Shown here one piece after another: positions 41,452 to 50,343 of a DNA stretch of 58,226 bases. The notes beneath the pieces are model-generated. The model was not told where the DNA came from and did no database searches. It saw nothing but the letters and a program-made list of their open reading frames with translations. Source of the DNA: Jiangella asiatica (lineage in GTDB: Bacteria; Actinomycetota; Actinomycetes; Jiangellales; Jiangellaceae); the NCBI RefSeq assembly GCF_004349065.1, contig NZ_SMKZ01000043.1, forward strand, positions 1 to 58,226, given 5' to 3'. Each line of letters opens with the position of its first letter. Positions within the stretch are counted from its first letter, which is position 1. Both the position numbers and the translations under genes were made by a program.

Positions 41452-43995
41452 TCACGCCCCGCCGCGTGCGGGGAGGTCGCGCTGGCCGGACGAGGCGGCC
41501 TGGAGTGCCTGCGTCGGGGTCAGCCGCTCGCCCTCGCGGTTGGCCGCCTCGAAGCCGGCTCGGCCGAGGTGTCGTACGAGCGAGCGACGCAGGTCGTCGT
41601 CGGGCGCCTGAGTGGGGCGCATGTGGGTGCTGGCCGAGTCGCGAGCGGTGTGGGCGGCGCCGAGCAGCACCGCTGCAGGTCGCCAGCGACCTTGGTCGGC
41701 GAGGACAGCGGCCAAGCTCTCGAGCGCTCTCACGAGGACGAATGATTGGCCGGCCACCGCGATGGCGTCGACGCTCGCGGCAAGGTGCTGCTCCGCGGCG
41801 CCGAGGTCGCCGCGCTCGTAGGCTCGCGCGCCGAGCACGTACAGCGCTCGCCCGGTGCAGCGCTGGTCACCGAGCCGGCGAAGCGTCGGCAGGCAGCCCG
41901 CCATCAGGTCGGTGGCGCGGTCGTGGTTGCCTCGGAGCCATTCGAGCTGCCCGAATCCCACGGCCGCGTGTGCCTCGTCGCCCTCGCTGCCGGCCGCTCC
42001 GGCCAGCGCCCGGCTCTCGGACAGCCACGCCTCCACCTCGTCGTCGGCGATGCCCGCGTACATCGCCCGCTGCGCCATGATGAACAGCGCGTTGGCCGCG
42101 TACATCTGGTCGCCCACGCTGCGGAACAACGCCACGCTCCGCCGCCCCCAGTCGAGCGCTTCCGGCAGGTTGTGGGACGCCTGCGCGAGGCCTTGCATGA
42201 TGAGAGCGGCCTCCCACGGGTGATCCTCCCCGAGAAAGGCCAGGGCATCGTTCAACGCGGGCAGCACCAGCTCTCCTTGGACCCAGATCGCGCCCATCCC
42301 TACCGCGCGCGCGGCCCGTGCACGGGTGAGGTCGTCCAGGTCCACGGCGAGGTCCGCGGCCTGGTCCGCCAGGTCGAACGCGGCTCGAGCGTCCGTGGGT
42401 TGCAGGAGCGCGCTTGCTGCGGCGACTCCCGCGACGACCTGACGGGTGGCGGGCGGATGGCCGAGAGCCCGCGCCCGCTGGACCCACTCCTGAGCCTCAC
42501 GGCGCTGTCCGCTGATGTCCCAGAACCGCTCCAACGCGGCGATCCATCGCCAGGCGGACTCGATGTCGCCGTCGACGATGCAGCGGTCCAGCGCGGCACG
42601 CAGATTCGGCTGCTCGGTGGTCAATCGGTCGAGCCAGGCGCGCTGCTCCGTGGTCCGGAGCCGCTCGGCCGCGTCTTCGGCGAAGGCGAGGTAGTGGGTG
42701 GCGTGCCGTTGCCTGGTGACGGCCTCGCTGGCGGACGCGGTCAGACGTTCGGCCGCGTACAACCGGATCGTCTCCAGCAGCCGGTAACGGCGTGCATCGC
42801 GACCCAGGGCGCTCACCAGAGACTTGTCGACCAACGCCGGTAGCAGCGTGATCACGGCCGCAGCACTGGGGGCGTCCACCCAGCACACGACCGCGACGGC
42901 CGCGTAGTCGAAGTCAGCGGGAAACACCCCGAGCCGGTCGAACAGTGCCCTTTCGTCGTGGTCCAGCAGCCGGTAACTCCAGTCGATCGCACCACGCAGC
43001 GTCTGCTGCCGCGGCAGGGCGGTACGGGTACCGGCGGAGAGGAGCTCGAAGCGCTCGTCGAGGTGCTCCACCAGCGCCGCCGGGTCGAAGCTGCGCACGC
43101 GGGAGGCGGCCAGCTCGATCGCGAGCGGCAGCCCATCGAGCCTCTGACACAGCGCGGCGACGCTGGCGGCGTTGGCGTCGGTGAGGGCGAACCCGGGTGC
43201 GGCCGTAGCGGCACGGTCGGCGAACAACCGCACGGCTGCGTAGGTTCCCGCGGTGCCGGCTGAGCGCGCGGCCGGCGGGTCGGGCACCGGCAGCGGGTGC
43301 ACCTGGTAGGTAACCTCACCGGGCACACCGAGCGGTTCGCGACTGGTGGCGATCACGCGAAGGCGGCTGCCCGCGGTGAGGAGGTCGCTGACGATCTCGG
43401 CGGCCTCCGCGATGACGTGTTCACAGTTGTCCACCACCAACAGGCAGCGCATCGCGCCGGCCGTTTCGCGCAGGACGTCACGCAGCGGCCATCCCGGCTG
43501 CGGCACGACACCCAACGCTCGCGCCACCGTGTCGCCCACCAGCTCCGGCCCGACCGGCGCCAAGTCGGCGAGCCGCACACCGTCGGGCGTGGAAGCCGCC
43601 TGCTGTGAGGCGACATGAAGAGCGAGCCGGGTCTTGCCCACGCCGGCCGGCCCGATGAGTGTCACCAGGCGATGGGCGCCGGCAAGCACGGTGAGCTCGG
43701 CCAGTTCATCCGCCCGCCCGACAAGACTGGTGAGCGGGGCGGGCAGCGTGACATCGAGGACGGCGCTGCGGCGCAATTCCACGCCGATCTCCCCGAGGGC
43801 CGCCCGGTCGGTGACACCGAACTTGCGCATGAGAGCGGCGACGTGGCTCTCCACGGTCCGCACCGAGATGTGGAGCCGCTCGGCGATCGCGCGGTTGCGG
43901 AGACGTTCGGACACCGCCGACAGCACCTCGGCCTCACGCTCGGTGACGCCGTTGCGAGCCAGCTGCTCGGCGAGGCCGCCGTCCTGACGTGCCAT
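41452..43995 (-). CDS. LuxR-HTH STAND ATPase regulator
   Basis: An 847-residue cytoplasmic regulator. A LuxR/GerE helix-turn-helix is at the N-terminus (residues 16-70: TEREAEVL...RAIAERLHISVRTVESHV). A STAND-type ATPase follows with Walker A GPAGVGKT (115-122), Walker B CLLVVDNCEHV (about 188) and ATSREPLGVPGE, then about 450 residues of helical repeats of TPR type. In most LAL regulators the HTH is C-terminal, so the order is reversed. It is divergent from the monooxygenase-OsmC operon and likely controls it. An inverted repeat lies between them. Confidence 0.88.
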   Translation of the reverse strand: MARQDGGLAEQLARNGVTEREAEVLSAVSERLRNRAIAERLHISVRTVESHVAALMRKFGVTDRAALGEIGVELRRSAVLDVTLPAPLTSLVGRADELAELTVLAGAHRLVTLIGPAGVGKTRLALHVASQQAASTPDGVRLADLAPVGPELVGDTVARALGVVPQPGWPLRDVLRETAGAMRCLLVVDNCEHVIAEAAEIVSDLLTAGSRLRVIATSREPLGVPGEVTYQVHPLPVPDPPAARSAGTAGTYAAVRLFADRAATAAPGFALTDANAASVAALCQRLDGLPLAIELAASRVRSFDPAALVEHLDERFELLSAGTRTALPRQQTLRGAIDWSYRLLDHDERALFDRLGVFPADFDYAAVAVVCWVDAPSAAAVITLLPALVDKSLVSALGRDARRYRLLETIRLYAAERLTASASEAVTRQRHATHYLAFAEDAAERLRTTEQRAWLDRLTTEQPNLRAALDRCIVDGDIESAWRWIAALERFWDISGQRREAQEWVQRARALGHPPATRQVVAGVAAASALLQPTDARAAFDLADQAADLAVDLDDLTRARAARAVGMGAIWVQGELVLPALNDALAFLGEDHPWEAALIMQGLAQASHNLPEALDWGRRSVALFRSVGDQMYAANALFIMAQRAMYAGIADDEVEAWLSESRALAGAAGSEGDEAHAAVGFGQLEWLRGNHDRATDLMAGCLPTLRRLGDQRCTGRALYVLGARAYERGDLGAAEQHLAASVDAIAVAGQSFVLVRALESLAAVLADQGRWRPAAVLLGAAHTARDSASTHMRPTQAPDDDLRRSLVRHLGRAGFEAANREGERLTPTQALQAASSGQRDLPARGGA

Positions 43996-44006
43996 CTACG
44001 CATTGT

Positions 44007-44037
44007 GCGTCAGCTCGGCGTTCTCCGGTACTGACGC
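44007..44037. promoter_or_regulatory. Inverted repeat in the divergent promoter
   Basis: GCGTCAG (44007-44013) and CTGACGC (44031-44037) are perfect 7-bp arms separated by 17 bp, 12 bp upstream of the regulator start. This is a plausible dimer operator shared by the regulator and the monooxygenase operon. The rest of 43996-44160 shows no strong promoter. Confidence 0.45.
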
Positions 44038-44160
44038 GGCGTCCGTGGAAAGACCCGTGGATCGCACGGATGAGTTCCCGCCCGGCACCCCAGAGGCTGG
44101 GTGAGACGAGCCGCAGCCGCCAGCAGCCGCCGACGGCGCCACCGAAAGGGCCTCACCGCC

Positions 44161-45354
44161 ATGCCGATCTACCGTCACCGCCACGATGTGGTCGTCGTCG
44201 GCGCGCGTGCCGCCGGTGCGGCCGTCGGACTCCTGCTCGCTCGGCTCGGCCACGACGTAGTGGTCGTCGACCGCGCCGTCTTCCCAGCGGACACACTGTC
44301 GACGCATCAGCTCGCCCGAACGGGCGTACTGGCGCTGCATCGGTGGGGCCTGCTCCCGGACGTGCTGGCCACAGGGGCGCCGGCGATCCGCCAGGTCACC
44401 TTCACCGCGGCAGCCGAGTCCGTCACCCGATCCGTCAAAGACAAGGCGGGCGTGGACCTCCTGGTCGCGCCGCGACGCTACATCCTGGACAGCCTCCTGG
44501 CAGACGCGGCGGCAGCCGCGGGCGCCCACGTGCGGCTCGGGGTGAACATCGACGGCGTGCGCCTGGACACCTCGGGACGCGCCGTCGGAGTGTATGGGCA
44601 CGACCGCACCGGCGCTGCGCTCGAGATCGACGCACGGTTCGTGATCGGCGCGGACGGATTGGGGTCCCGGCTGGCGCGGTCGGTCGGTGCGCGCCTGGTC
44701 GAGCGCCGCCACCACGCCGGCGCGGCGCAGTACGCGTACTTCGACGGCCTGCCGTGGACCGGCATCGAGCTCGTCGCCGCCGACCGCGCCCTTGCCGGCG
44801 TCTTCCCGACCCACGACGGGCAGGCCTGTGTCTGGGTGTGTACACCGACGACGGAAGCCCGGGCCTCACGCCGTCGGTCATCCGCCCACGCCGACGCTTA
44901 CACCGCGCTACTGAGCCGGGCCGCGCCCGAGCTCGCGGTGCGACTTCGCGATGGTCGCCGCACCTCGCCCGTGACCGGCATGCTCCGTATGCCCAACATG
45001 GTGCGCCAGACGTACGGGCCGGGCTGGGCACTCGTCGGAGACGCCGCCGTCCACCGGGACGCCGTCACGGGCTACGGGATGAGCGACGCCTACCGGGACG
45101 CCGAACTGCTCGCCGCCGCCTTGCACGACGCCCTTTCCGAAGACCTGGACGAGCAGGTCGCCCTAGCCGGCTACCAGGCAGAACGCGACCTTGCCTTCCG
45201 CGACGTCTTCGAACTGACCTGCGCGCTGGCCACCTACCCACCGGTTCCGGAGTTCGTCGAGATGCAGAAGCAGCTCGGCCGGGCGATCGACGCCCAATCG
45301 GCCGACATGGCCGCACGCCCCGTTCCCGGCGAGCGGAAGCTCGCCCGGATCTGA
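44161..45354 (+). CDS. FAD-dependent monooxygenase/oxidoreductase
   Basis: A 397-residue flavoprotein of the aromatic hydroxylase/geranylgeranyl-reductase type. FAD-binding VVVVGARAAGAAVGLLLARLGHDVVVVDR is at residues about 9-37, VIGADGLGSRLAR near 161 and GPGWALVGDAAVHRDAVTGYGMSDAYRDA near 288, where the GD motif binds the ribityl part. GAAAGGG lies before ATG 44161. It heads an operon with an OsmC protein and a small ORF, controlled by the divergent LuxR-STAND regulator. The substrate is unknown. Confidence 0.9.
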   Translation: MPIYRHRHDVVVVGARAAGAAVGLLLARLGHDVVVVDRAVFPADTLSTHQLARTGVLALHRWGLLPDVLATGAPAIRQVTFTAAAESVTRSVKDKAGVDLLVAPRRYILDSLLADAAAAAGAHVRLGVNIDGVRLDTSGRAVGVYGHDRTGAALEIDARFVIGADGLGSRLARSVGARLVERRHHAGAAQYAYFDGLPWTGIELVAADRALAGVFPTHDGQACVWVCTPTTEARASRRRSSAHADAYTALLSRAAPELAVRLRDGRRTSPVTGMLRMPNMVRQTYGPGWALVGDAAVHRDAVTGYGMSDAYRDAELLAAALHDALSEDLDEQVALAGYQAERDLAFRDVFELTCALATYPPVPEFVEMQKQLGRAIDAQSADMAARPVPGERKLARI

Positions 45355-45428
45355 AGCGCTCGCCGTCGAGTGCGAGCCACCCGTCCGCACCGCGCACCCG
45401 CGTAGTGCTCGATCGAAGGAGAACAACC

Positions 45429-45998
45429 ATGACCACCGACGTCAACGGCTCCGTCCGCAACGGAGTCGACACCGCCGCCCTGTTCGCCACGCTCGACGCG
45501 GTCAAGGCCGCACCCCCGGCGGCCGCCTTCCAGTTCCGAGCCGAGAACCAGTGGGTCTCGGGCACGCACAGCCGCGGCACCATCAACGGGTTCTTCGGCG
45601 CCGGCGAGGAACGCGCCCACGAGCGCACCTTCCAGTTCGACGCCGACCACCCCGCCGTGCTCGTCGGACAGGACAACGGGCCCACACCGGCGGAGTTCGT
45701 CCTGCACGCCCTGGCCGCCTGCCTCACCGCGGGCCTGGCCAACATCGCCGCCGCCCGCGGAATCCGGCTCACAGAGGTGCGCTCCACGGTGACCGGCGAC
45801 ATCGACCTCAACGGCATCCTCGGGCTCGACCCCAGGGTCCGCAACGGCTACCAGCGCATCGCCGTCCGGTTCACCGTCAAAGGTGACGCGCCCGCGGCGA
45901 AGCTGCGCGAACTCGTCGAGCAGTCCCGCGCCCGGTCTGCCGTCTACGACGTCCTCACCGGCCAGGTTCCGGTCGACATCGAGGTCACCACCGACTAG
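45429..45998 (+). CDS. OsmC-family peroxiredoxin-like protein
   Basis: A 189-residue OsmC/Ohr-fold protein. TPAEFVLHALAACLTAGLANIAAARGI near 95-120 is the central helix with the first Cys. The second catalytic Cys of Ohr/OsmC, expected near residue 160, is absent (SRARSAVYDVLT), so classical two-Cys peroxidase activity is doubtful. A strong GAAGGAGAA precedes the ATG; the frame remains open upstream but is not conserved. It is cotranscribed with the FAD monooxygenase. Confidence 0.9.
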   Translation: MTTDVNGSVRNGVDTAALFATLDAVKAAPPAAAFQFRAENQWVSGTHSRGTINGFFGAGEERAHERTFQFDADHPAVLVGQDNGPTPAEFVLHALAACLTAGLANIAAARGIRLTEVRSTVTGDIDLNGILGLDPRVRNGYQRIAVRFTVKGDAPAAKLRELVEQSRARSAVYDVLTGQVPVDIEVTTD

Positions 45999-46070
45999 CC
46001 CGAACCGGCCGCGGTCCCGGCTGACCCTCCCAGGTACCGCACCGAACAGCACCACCTGGAAGAAGGAATC

Positions 46071-46262
46071 ATGAACACACTGTACGCGGTGACGGTCGAA
46101 CACAAGCTGCGGATCCAGCAGTGGAACACACCGCAGCGGCGCCATCTCGCTTCCGCACTCGCGGCCCGTACACCGTGGCGCCGCCGGTTCATGCGGCGCC
46201 TGCGGCTGCTCGCCACCCAGCCGGCCAGCAGCCTTCCGGCACCGGCGCCGGAACGACCCTGA
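46071..46262 (+). CDS. Small Arg/Ala-rich protein of unknown function
   Basis: A 63-residue basic peptide starting MNTLYAVTVEHKLRIQQWN and ending in a Pro/Ala tail; the middle holds several Arg clusters (RRRFMRRLRLL). An excellent GAAGAAGGAA site precedes the ATG, and a very strong terminator starts 20 bp after the stop, which supports it as the real last gene of the monooxygenase-OsmC operon. There is no membrane segment or cysteine. Function unknown. Confidence 0.65.
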   Translation: MNTLYAVTVEHKLRIQQWNTPQRRHLASALAARTPWRRRFMRRLRLLATQPASSLPAPAPERP

Positions 46263-46282
46263 CGCCGAACCGACCCTGCGTC

Positions 46283-46314
46283 CGCGCCGGGGGCGACTCG
46301 TCGCCCCCGGCGCG
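46283..46314 (+). terminator. Strong intrinsic-type terminator
   Basis: CGCGCCGGGGGCGA and TCGCCCCCGGCGCG form a perfect 14-bp stem with a CTCG loop. It is the strongest hairpin I found in the window. It ends the monooxygenase-OsmC operon and could also end the minus-strand toxin remnant. It is not followed by a T-run. Confidence 0.85.
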
Positions 46315-46335
46315 CGTGGTCGTGCGCTTCCCCAG

Positions 46336-46752
46336 CTACTCTCCAATCGCGTGCGGCCGGTACTCGGCGGCGGCCACGACGCCGCCGATCGCATGCCGCA
46401 CCGCACTGCGCCGCAGTCGCGATGCCGGGCCGGCATCGAGCCAGGCGATGACGGCCTCGACGGCGACTACGGGGACGAGTTGGGCTGCCCATCGCGAGAT
46501 CGATAACAACGACGGCGGTCGCAGCGATGGCGGCTCGATCTCGGCATATGGGAACGCGCTATCGCGGCCGCAAGGCGCGCACCGGACTCGACGGTGAAGC
46601 CGGCGACGTTCGCGACCAGGTATTCGGTCACCTCGTTGAGGATCTCTCGACTCACGCGATGGCGATGATCTCCTCATGAGCCGCATAGAGCAGATAGTCA
46701 CGCAGGACGCGGAGTACAGGACGTTGGCGTCGACCAGTACGACCCGGACCAT
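46336..46752 (-). pseudogene. Decayed PIN-domain toxin (VapC-like)
   Basis: It begins MVRVVLVDANVLYS, the classical PIN start with the first metal-binding Asp. The sequence then shifts frame: RVLRDYLLYAAHEEIIAIA is in a second frame, and SREILNEVTEYLVANVAGFTVESGARLAAAI in a third, with a TGA in between. The C-terminal part, which should carry the other acidic residues of the nuclease, is unrecognisable. It lies 24 bp after the antitoxin remnant. The intact protein would have been an RNase toxin. It is now almost certainly inactive. Confidence 0.8.
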
Positions 46753-46776
46753 GCCGGGCAGGTCGATCCCCTTCGG

Positions 46777-47160
46777 TCACTCCGTGAGGCCCAGCTCATC
46801 CTGAAGATTGGCAAGATCCTCCAGGGCTGCCTGACGCCGGGGACGCTCGGCATCGAGGAACGCCCGGATCGAGGAGACCCGGATGCGGTGATGAGCACCG
46901 ACTTTTGCGGAAGTCGAGGACGCCCTGGTCCATCAGCTTGCGAACCTGCGGCCGCGACATCCCCAGCAGCTCCGCCGCCTCGCTTGGGGTGACCTCAGCG
47001 TGCCCACGTGTGACCAGCCCTGCTGACCGCGAGCACGCGGGTCGACGACGCGCGCGAGCAGTTCGGCTGTCTCCCGCGAGAGCGACACCTGCACTTCCTC
47101 GCCGCCGGCATCCAGAGCACGATGCACAGCCTCGACATCTCGAGCGAGCATCTCAGTCAT
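46777..47160 (-). pseudogene. Decayed HTH antitoxin (VapB-like)
   Basis: It starts MTEMLARDVEAVHRALDAGGEEVQVSLSRETAELLARVV, then shifts frame after RGQQ. The new frame reads GHAEVTPSEAAELLGMSRPQVRKLMDQGVLDFRK (an excisionase-type helix-turn-helix) and shifts again after FRK to VGAHHRIRVSSIRAFLDAERPRRQAALEDLANLQDELGLTE and the stop. The order is a beta-rich dimerization segment followed by the HTH, as in antitoxins paired with PIN toxins. Two frameshifts make it a pseudogene, and its partner toxin downstream is also broken. Confidence 0.8.
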
Positions 47161-47599
47161 CGCCGCTACCCATCTGCTCCAACTGCACTATCCGCAACAA
47201 CTATGCGCGTTCCGCGCCACGTGGCCAGGCATCACTATCGGCAGGCATCGCCGTCATCGATGGGAGGTGACACGCCCTTCTCTCGCACGGTTCTGCCGCC
47301 GAGGTCATGCCTGGCGACGGGAAGGCGGAGCGGCCGACGGACGCCGGGCCCAGCCACACACTCCGTGATCGCCCGCGCACGGATCTGGCGACCTCTTCGG
47401 TGTGAACAACGAACCTACACGCCGACGGCCGAAGTGGACTCGCATCACCGCAGCTCAAAAGCACGACATGACCCGCCCTCACCCCGTCTGACCCAGCCTT
47501 GCAGGCAAGATCGTCACGAATCACACACGATCATGACACCCGCGCGACGCCGAGATCGGGTCGCGTATGTTGCCGTAGGCGGCTGCCGAGGGGTCGCCC
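47161..47599. other. Non-coding stretch
   Basis: Nothing recognisable was found in about 440 bp between the antitoxin remnant and the next gene. Chance frames exist on both strands without ribosome binding sites. Weak inverted repeats only. Confidence 0.5.
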
Positions 47600-48469
47600 T
47601 CATTCCGCGGGTAGCGCGACGGCACCGTCAGCGGGTCCGAGATCAACCAGAATTGCATCGCAGTCATCGGTGCTCGCCACGGCGACCCGGTACTCGCCGC
47701 CGCCGCGGTCCTCGAGCACGACGGCCGGTATGACGTCGGCGACGCAAGCCTCGCCGAGCTCGTCCTGCAGCCGGTCCCGACCGGCTTGGTCGAGGTGGAC
47801 TTCAACGTCGGTCGGCGTCTCAACGACCGCAGGGATCTGGCCAACGGCCTCGTCAGGTGCGTTGGCGCCCCAAGCGAACAAGAAGATGCCAACACCGGCG
47901 ACCACGCTCAGGCCTGCTACCCATCGGGCGCCGGCGTTGAACCGTTGGCGCATCAAGCGGTAGGCAGCCATCCGTACGACGGTGTCGGCGATGCCATTGA
48001 GACGAGCAACTTCCAGGTCCTTGGCCCGGTAGACCGCCTTTTTGGTCTCGTTCTGAGGATCGTTCTGGTGTTCCCTGAACGCCTCCTGCTGCTCGTTGAC
48101 CGCCCGCGTCAACTGCTCACCGAGGCCAGCAACGCCGCCATCACCGATCGCCGCCACCAGGGCGGTGTCCTGCGAGATGTCGCGAGTGAGATCAGGATCC
48201 GTCGGCATGTTGTAGACCGACAGGTTCACTCCCTCGCCGAGCACGCTCGCACATACGGCGGCAGCGCTGATCACTGCGGCGATCGCCACAACCAAACCCA
48301 CCGCCACCGCGAGGAGCCGCGCCCCGGTCGCTTCGCCGATGTTGCTCAGCGACAGTCCGGCGATGAGCACGGCCCCCACAGCTGCCAGCGAGGTGAGAAA
48401 CCACTTGAGAGTGTCGCGGAGGCGTTCCGCGGCCTTGGTGTAGACCTCACTGGTCGACTCGGTGCTCAC
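47600..48469 (-). CDS. Membrane protein of unknown function
   Basis: A 289-residue protein. Two membrane segments (about residues 22-42 and 50-76) are followed by a polar, Glu/Gln-rich helical region (about 95-165) and a third span near 182-202 (WVAGLSVVAGVGIFLFAWG). The C-terminal part of about 85 residues is acidic and contains two Cys (ACVADV and DDCDA). I do not recognise the family. The GTG start overlaps the stop of the upstream gene (GTGA), so the two are coupled. It sits among mobile-element remnants, which hints at acquired or rapidly evolving genes. Confidence 0.75.
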   Translation of the reverse strand: MSTESTSEVYTKAAERLRDTLKWFLTSLAAVGAVLIAGLSLSNIGEATGARLLAVAVGLVVAIAAVISAAAVCASVLGEGVNLSVYNMPTDPDLTRDISQDTALVAAIGDGGVAGLGEQLTRAVNEQQEAFREHQNDPQNETKKAVYRAKDLEVARLNGIADTVVRMAAYRLMRQRFNAGARWVAGLSVVAGVGIFLFAWGANAPDEAVGQIPAVVETPTDVEVHLDQAGRDRLQDELGEACVADVIPAVVLEDRGGGEYRVAVASTDDCDAILVDLGPADGAVALPAE

Positions 48470-48864
48470 AGCTCCCCGCTGATGGCGTCGGGCCGCACGA
48501 CGACCTCACTCGACCCATCGCTCAGTAGAGCTCGGACGATGTCCTCGCTCACGATGCGTACGCCAGGAGCCGCCTCCGCGGCGTCGGACGGCTCGAACCG
48601 CAAGGTAAGCGAGTCCGTCGCGAGGACATCGCGGGGATCGATCGGGTCGATGACCACGACGGCGGCAATGTGGCCTCCTGGGATGGTGGGTGGGTCGAGT
48701 GGCACCGTGCTGGAAGTCACGTCGCCACCACTCGGCCCAGCGCCGCCGGTACCTGCACCGGTTGGCACGGCGACGACCATCACCGTACTGCCGTCGGCCA
48801 GGTTGAAGATCTGCGTGTTCCCCACAGCCAGGAGAACAACCTGGATCGGAGCAGAACTAGCCAT
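48466..48864 (-). CDS. Hypothetical soluble partner of the membrane protein
   Basis: A 132-residue protein with no membrane span. It starts SSAPIQVVLLAVGNTQIFNLADGSTVMVVAVP, then a Gly/Ser/Thr-rich linker and a beta-rich second half with ISG near the end. ATG 48864 is preferred because GGGGGG lies just before it; longer starts up to 49008 lack a good site. It overlaps the next gene by 4 bp. Function unknown. Confidence 0.6.
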   Translation of the reverse strand: MASSAPIQVVLLAVGNTQIFNLADGSTVMVVAVPTGAGTGGAGPSGGDVTSSTVPLDPPTIPGGHIAAVVVIDPIDPRDVLATDSLTLRFEPSDAAEAAPGVRIVSEDIVRALLSDGSSEVVVRPDAISGEL

Positions 48865-49115
48865 CGAGACGCCCCCCACTTTCATGCCTCCCACAGGCTC
48901 TTCGCTCGGGAAGCTGCCAAGAGACCCGGCACACATCCCACCACCGCAATCCAATGGTGTCGACCCCCGGAGACGAGCCAGTACGGAGTATTTGCATTGA
49001 CTCGTCATGTGCCGGCGGCGTGCTGGGCACGGCCCATTCCATATGACGTCGCGCGAGAGATAGTCAAGACCCGTGGATCGGCCTGTCCGGCGACTTGCTG
49101 ATCGTGCCTGATTCG

Positions 49116-49316
49116 TCAGTTCAGTTGATCAAGTTGAGTGTCCGTGGGCGGCGAAGACGGTCCCCGGCCGCGCATCTTGTGGCCGGCGACCGATCCGGTG
49201 ACCGGGTGGCGGGTCTTGACGCCCCAGGTCTGGGCGGGATCGAACGGGATCAGGACCTGCGCGCGGCCGCGCCGGTCGACCGCGACCGTGGCCCGGAACC
49301 GCTGCTGCTTGCTCAC
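49116..49316 (-). CDS. DUF1905-like small protein, probably truncated
   Basis: A 66-residue protein. FRATVAVDRRGRAQVLIPFDPAQTWGVKTRHPVTGSVAGHKMRG matches the first half of a DUF1905 domain (wG then a G-tvnG pattern), but the tail is a low-complexity polar sequence and the usual second half is missing, so it is shortened or frameshifted. The GTG start lies 4 bp past the merB stop, so it is coupled to merB. A role in mercury resistance is not implied by the family. Confidence 0.55.
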   Translation of the reverse strand: MSKQQRFRATVAVDRRGRAQVLIPFDPAQTWGVKTRHPVTGSVAGHKMRGRGPSSPPTDTQLDQLN

Positions 49317-49320
49317 GGGT

Positions 49321-50343
49321 TCATCGTCGCACCGCGCCGTTGCCCGTGAGGATGGCGCCGAACAGTGTGGTAGCGAGATCCTCCGCTTCGGGCTGGGTGA
49401 GGACCTGCCCGGGAATGCTCGAGTGGGCCGATGCCCAGTCGTCCGCGGTGGCCCTGCTGGTGAAGAGGTTCAGGTAGTCACAGCAGCAGTCTGCGGACGG
49501 GCCGCCGCCGGCGCCGGCACCGACGAACGCCACGGCGCTACGGGGGTCCCAGGTTGCCCGTCCGTCGATGCTCGTAACGGTGATCGGATCTCCGCTGACC
49601 GGGTCGGTGGTGTCGATACGTACGTCCTCGCCCAGCATTCCCGATATCCCCAGAGCGTCGATGCCGCACATGGCGTGGACCTCGATGCGGTTGCCGATCT
49701 GGACGCGGTGCCGGGTCGGCCTGGCAGAGAACGGATAGGCGACCACGATCGCGCCCTGCGCGTCGAGCCGGATGGTGTCGCTGTCGTGCAGCCTGCGCAG
49801 CACATCTGCGACCGCGCGAAGGCTCGCTCCGGTTTCGCGGTGCAGGTCGTCGATGGAAGGAGGTAAGCCGTTGGCAGCAAAGCTACGCAAGATGGCCTGG
49901 TGCATGGCTCGTTCGAGGGGCTCGACGGGGACCGCTCGGGCCCGCCACGTGCTCAGGTCGGCCGCAGCGGAGTCCCGTTCTGTGGCGCCGCACCGATCGG
50001 CCAGTTCGGGCTGTTCGCGGCCGGTGGCCCGGGCCAGGGCCGCCCGCAACTGGTCGGCTGATGGGGCGGGCACGATCTGGTTGTTCTCGTCTCGATACAG
50101 CCGGCAGGCGATACCGCACTCGCAGGACTCACCCTGAGCGAACGGGTCGACGCCGTTGATAAGCAGGGTTGGCGAGCCCGCCATGCCCAGGGTAGCTGCT
50201 TCGGCTTCAGTGCTGACCTCGTGCGTGCTCGCGGGGATCTCGGTGACCTCGCGCAGTCGCTGGAGCATCGGCGACAGGTTGGGACAGTCGGGAACGTGGA
50301 TGACCTCGATGGTCACGCCGGGCTGTTCGTTCGAGCCGGTCAC
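49321..50343 (-). CDS. merB: MerB organomercurial lyase with N-terminal thioredoxin-like domain
   Basis: A 340-residue enzyme. Residues 11-105 form a thioredoxin-like domain (VIHVPDCPNL with Cys20, GSPTLLING cis-Pro segment, CECGIAC). Residues about 140-335 form MerB: a winged-helix-like N-part, then HAMCGIDALG with catalytic Cys226 and Asp229, the DCCCDY segment (286-288) for the second catalytic Cys, and FTSRATADDWASAH. MerB cleaves carbon-mercury bonds by protonolysis and leaves Hg(II). No merA reductase is in the window. The GTG start overlaps the merR stop. Typical MerB is about 210 residues, so the extra domain is a fusion. Confidence 0.93.
   Translation of the reverse strand: MTGSNEQPGVTIEVIHVPDCPNLSPMLQRLREVTEIPASTHEVSTEAEAATLGMAGSPTLLINGVDPFAQGESCECGIACRLYRDENNQIVPAPSADQLRAALARATGREQPELADRCGATERDSAAADLSTWRARAVPVEPLERAMHQAILRSFAANGLPPSIDDLHRETGASLRAVADVLRRLHDSDTIRLDAQGAIVVAYPFSARPTRHRVQIGNRIEVHAMCGIDALGISGMLGEDVRIDTTDPVSGDPITVTSIDGRATWDPRSAVAFVGAGAGGGPSADCCCDYLNLFTSRATADDWASAHSSIPGQVLTQPEAEDLATTLFGAILTGNGAVRR

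Noticed and set aside
47122-47733. Forward frame of about 200 codons crossing the toxin-antitoxin flank
   Set aside because: It overlaps the antitoxin start and the membrane gene in antisense, with no ribosome binding site and an Arg/Thr/His-rich composition.
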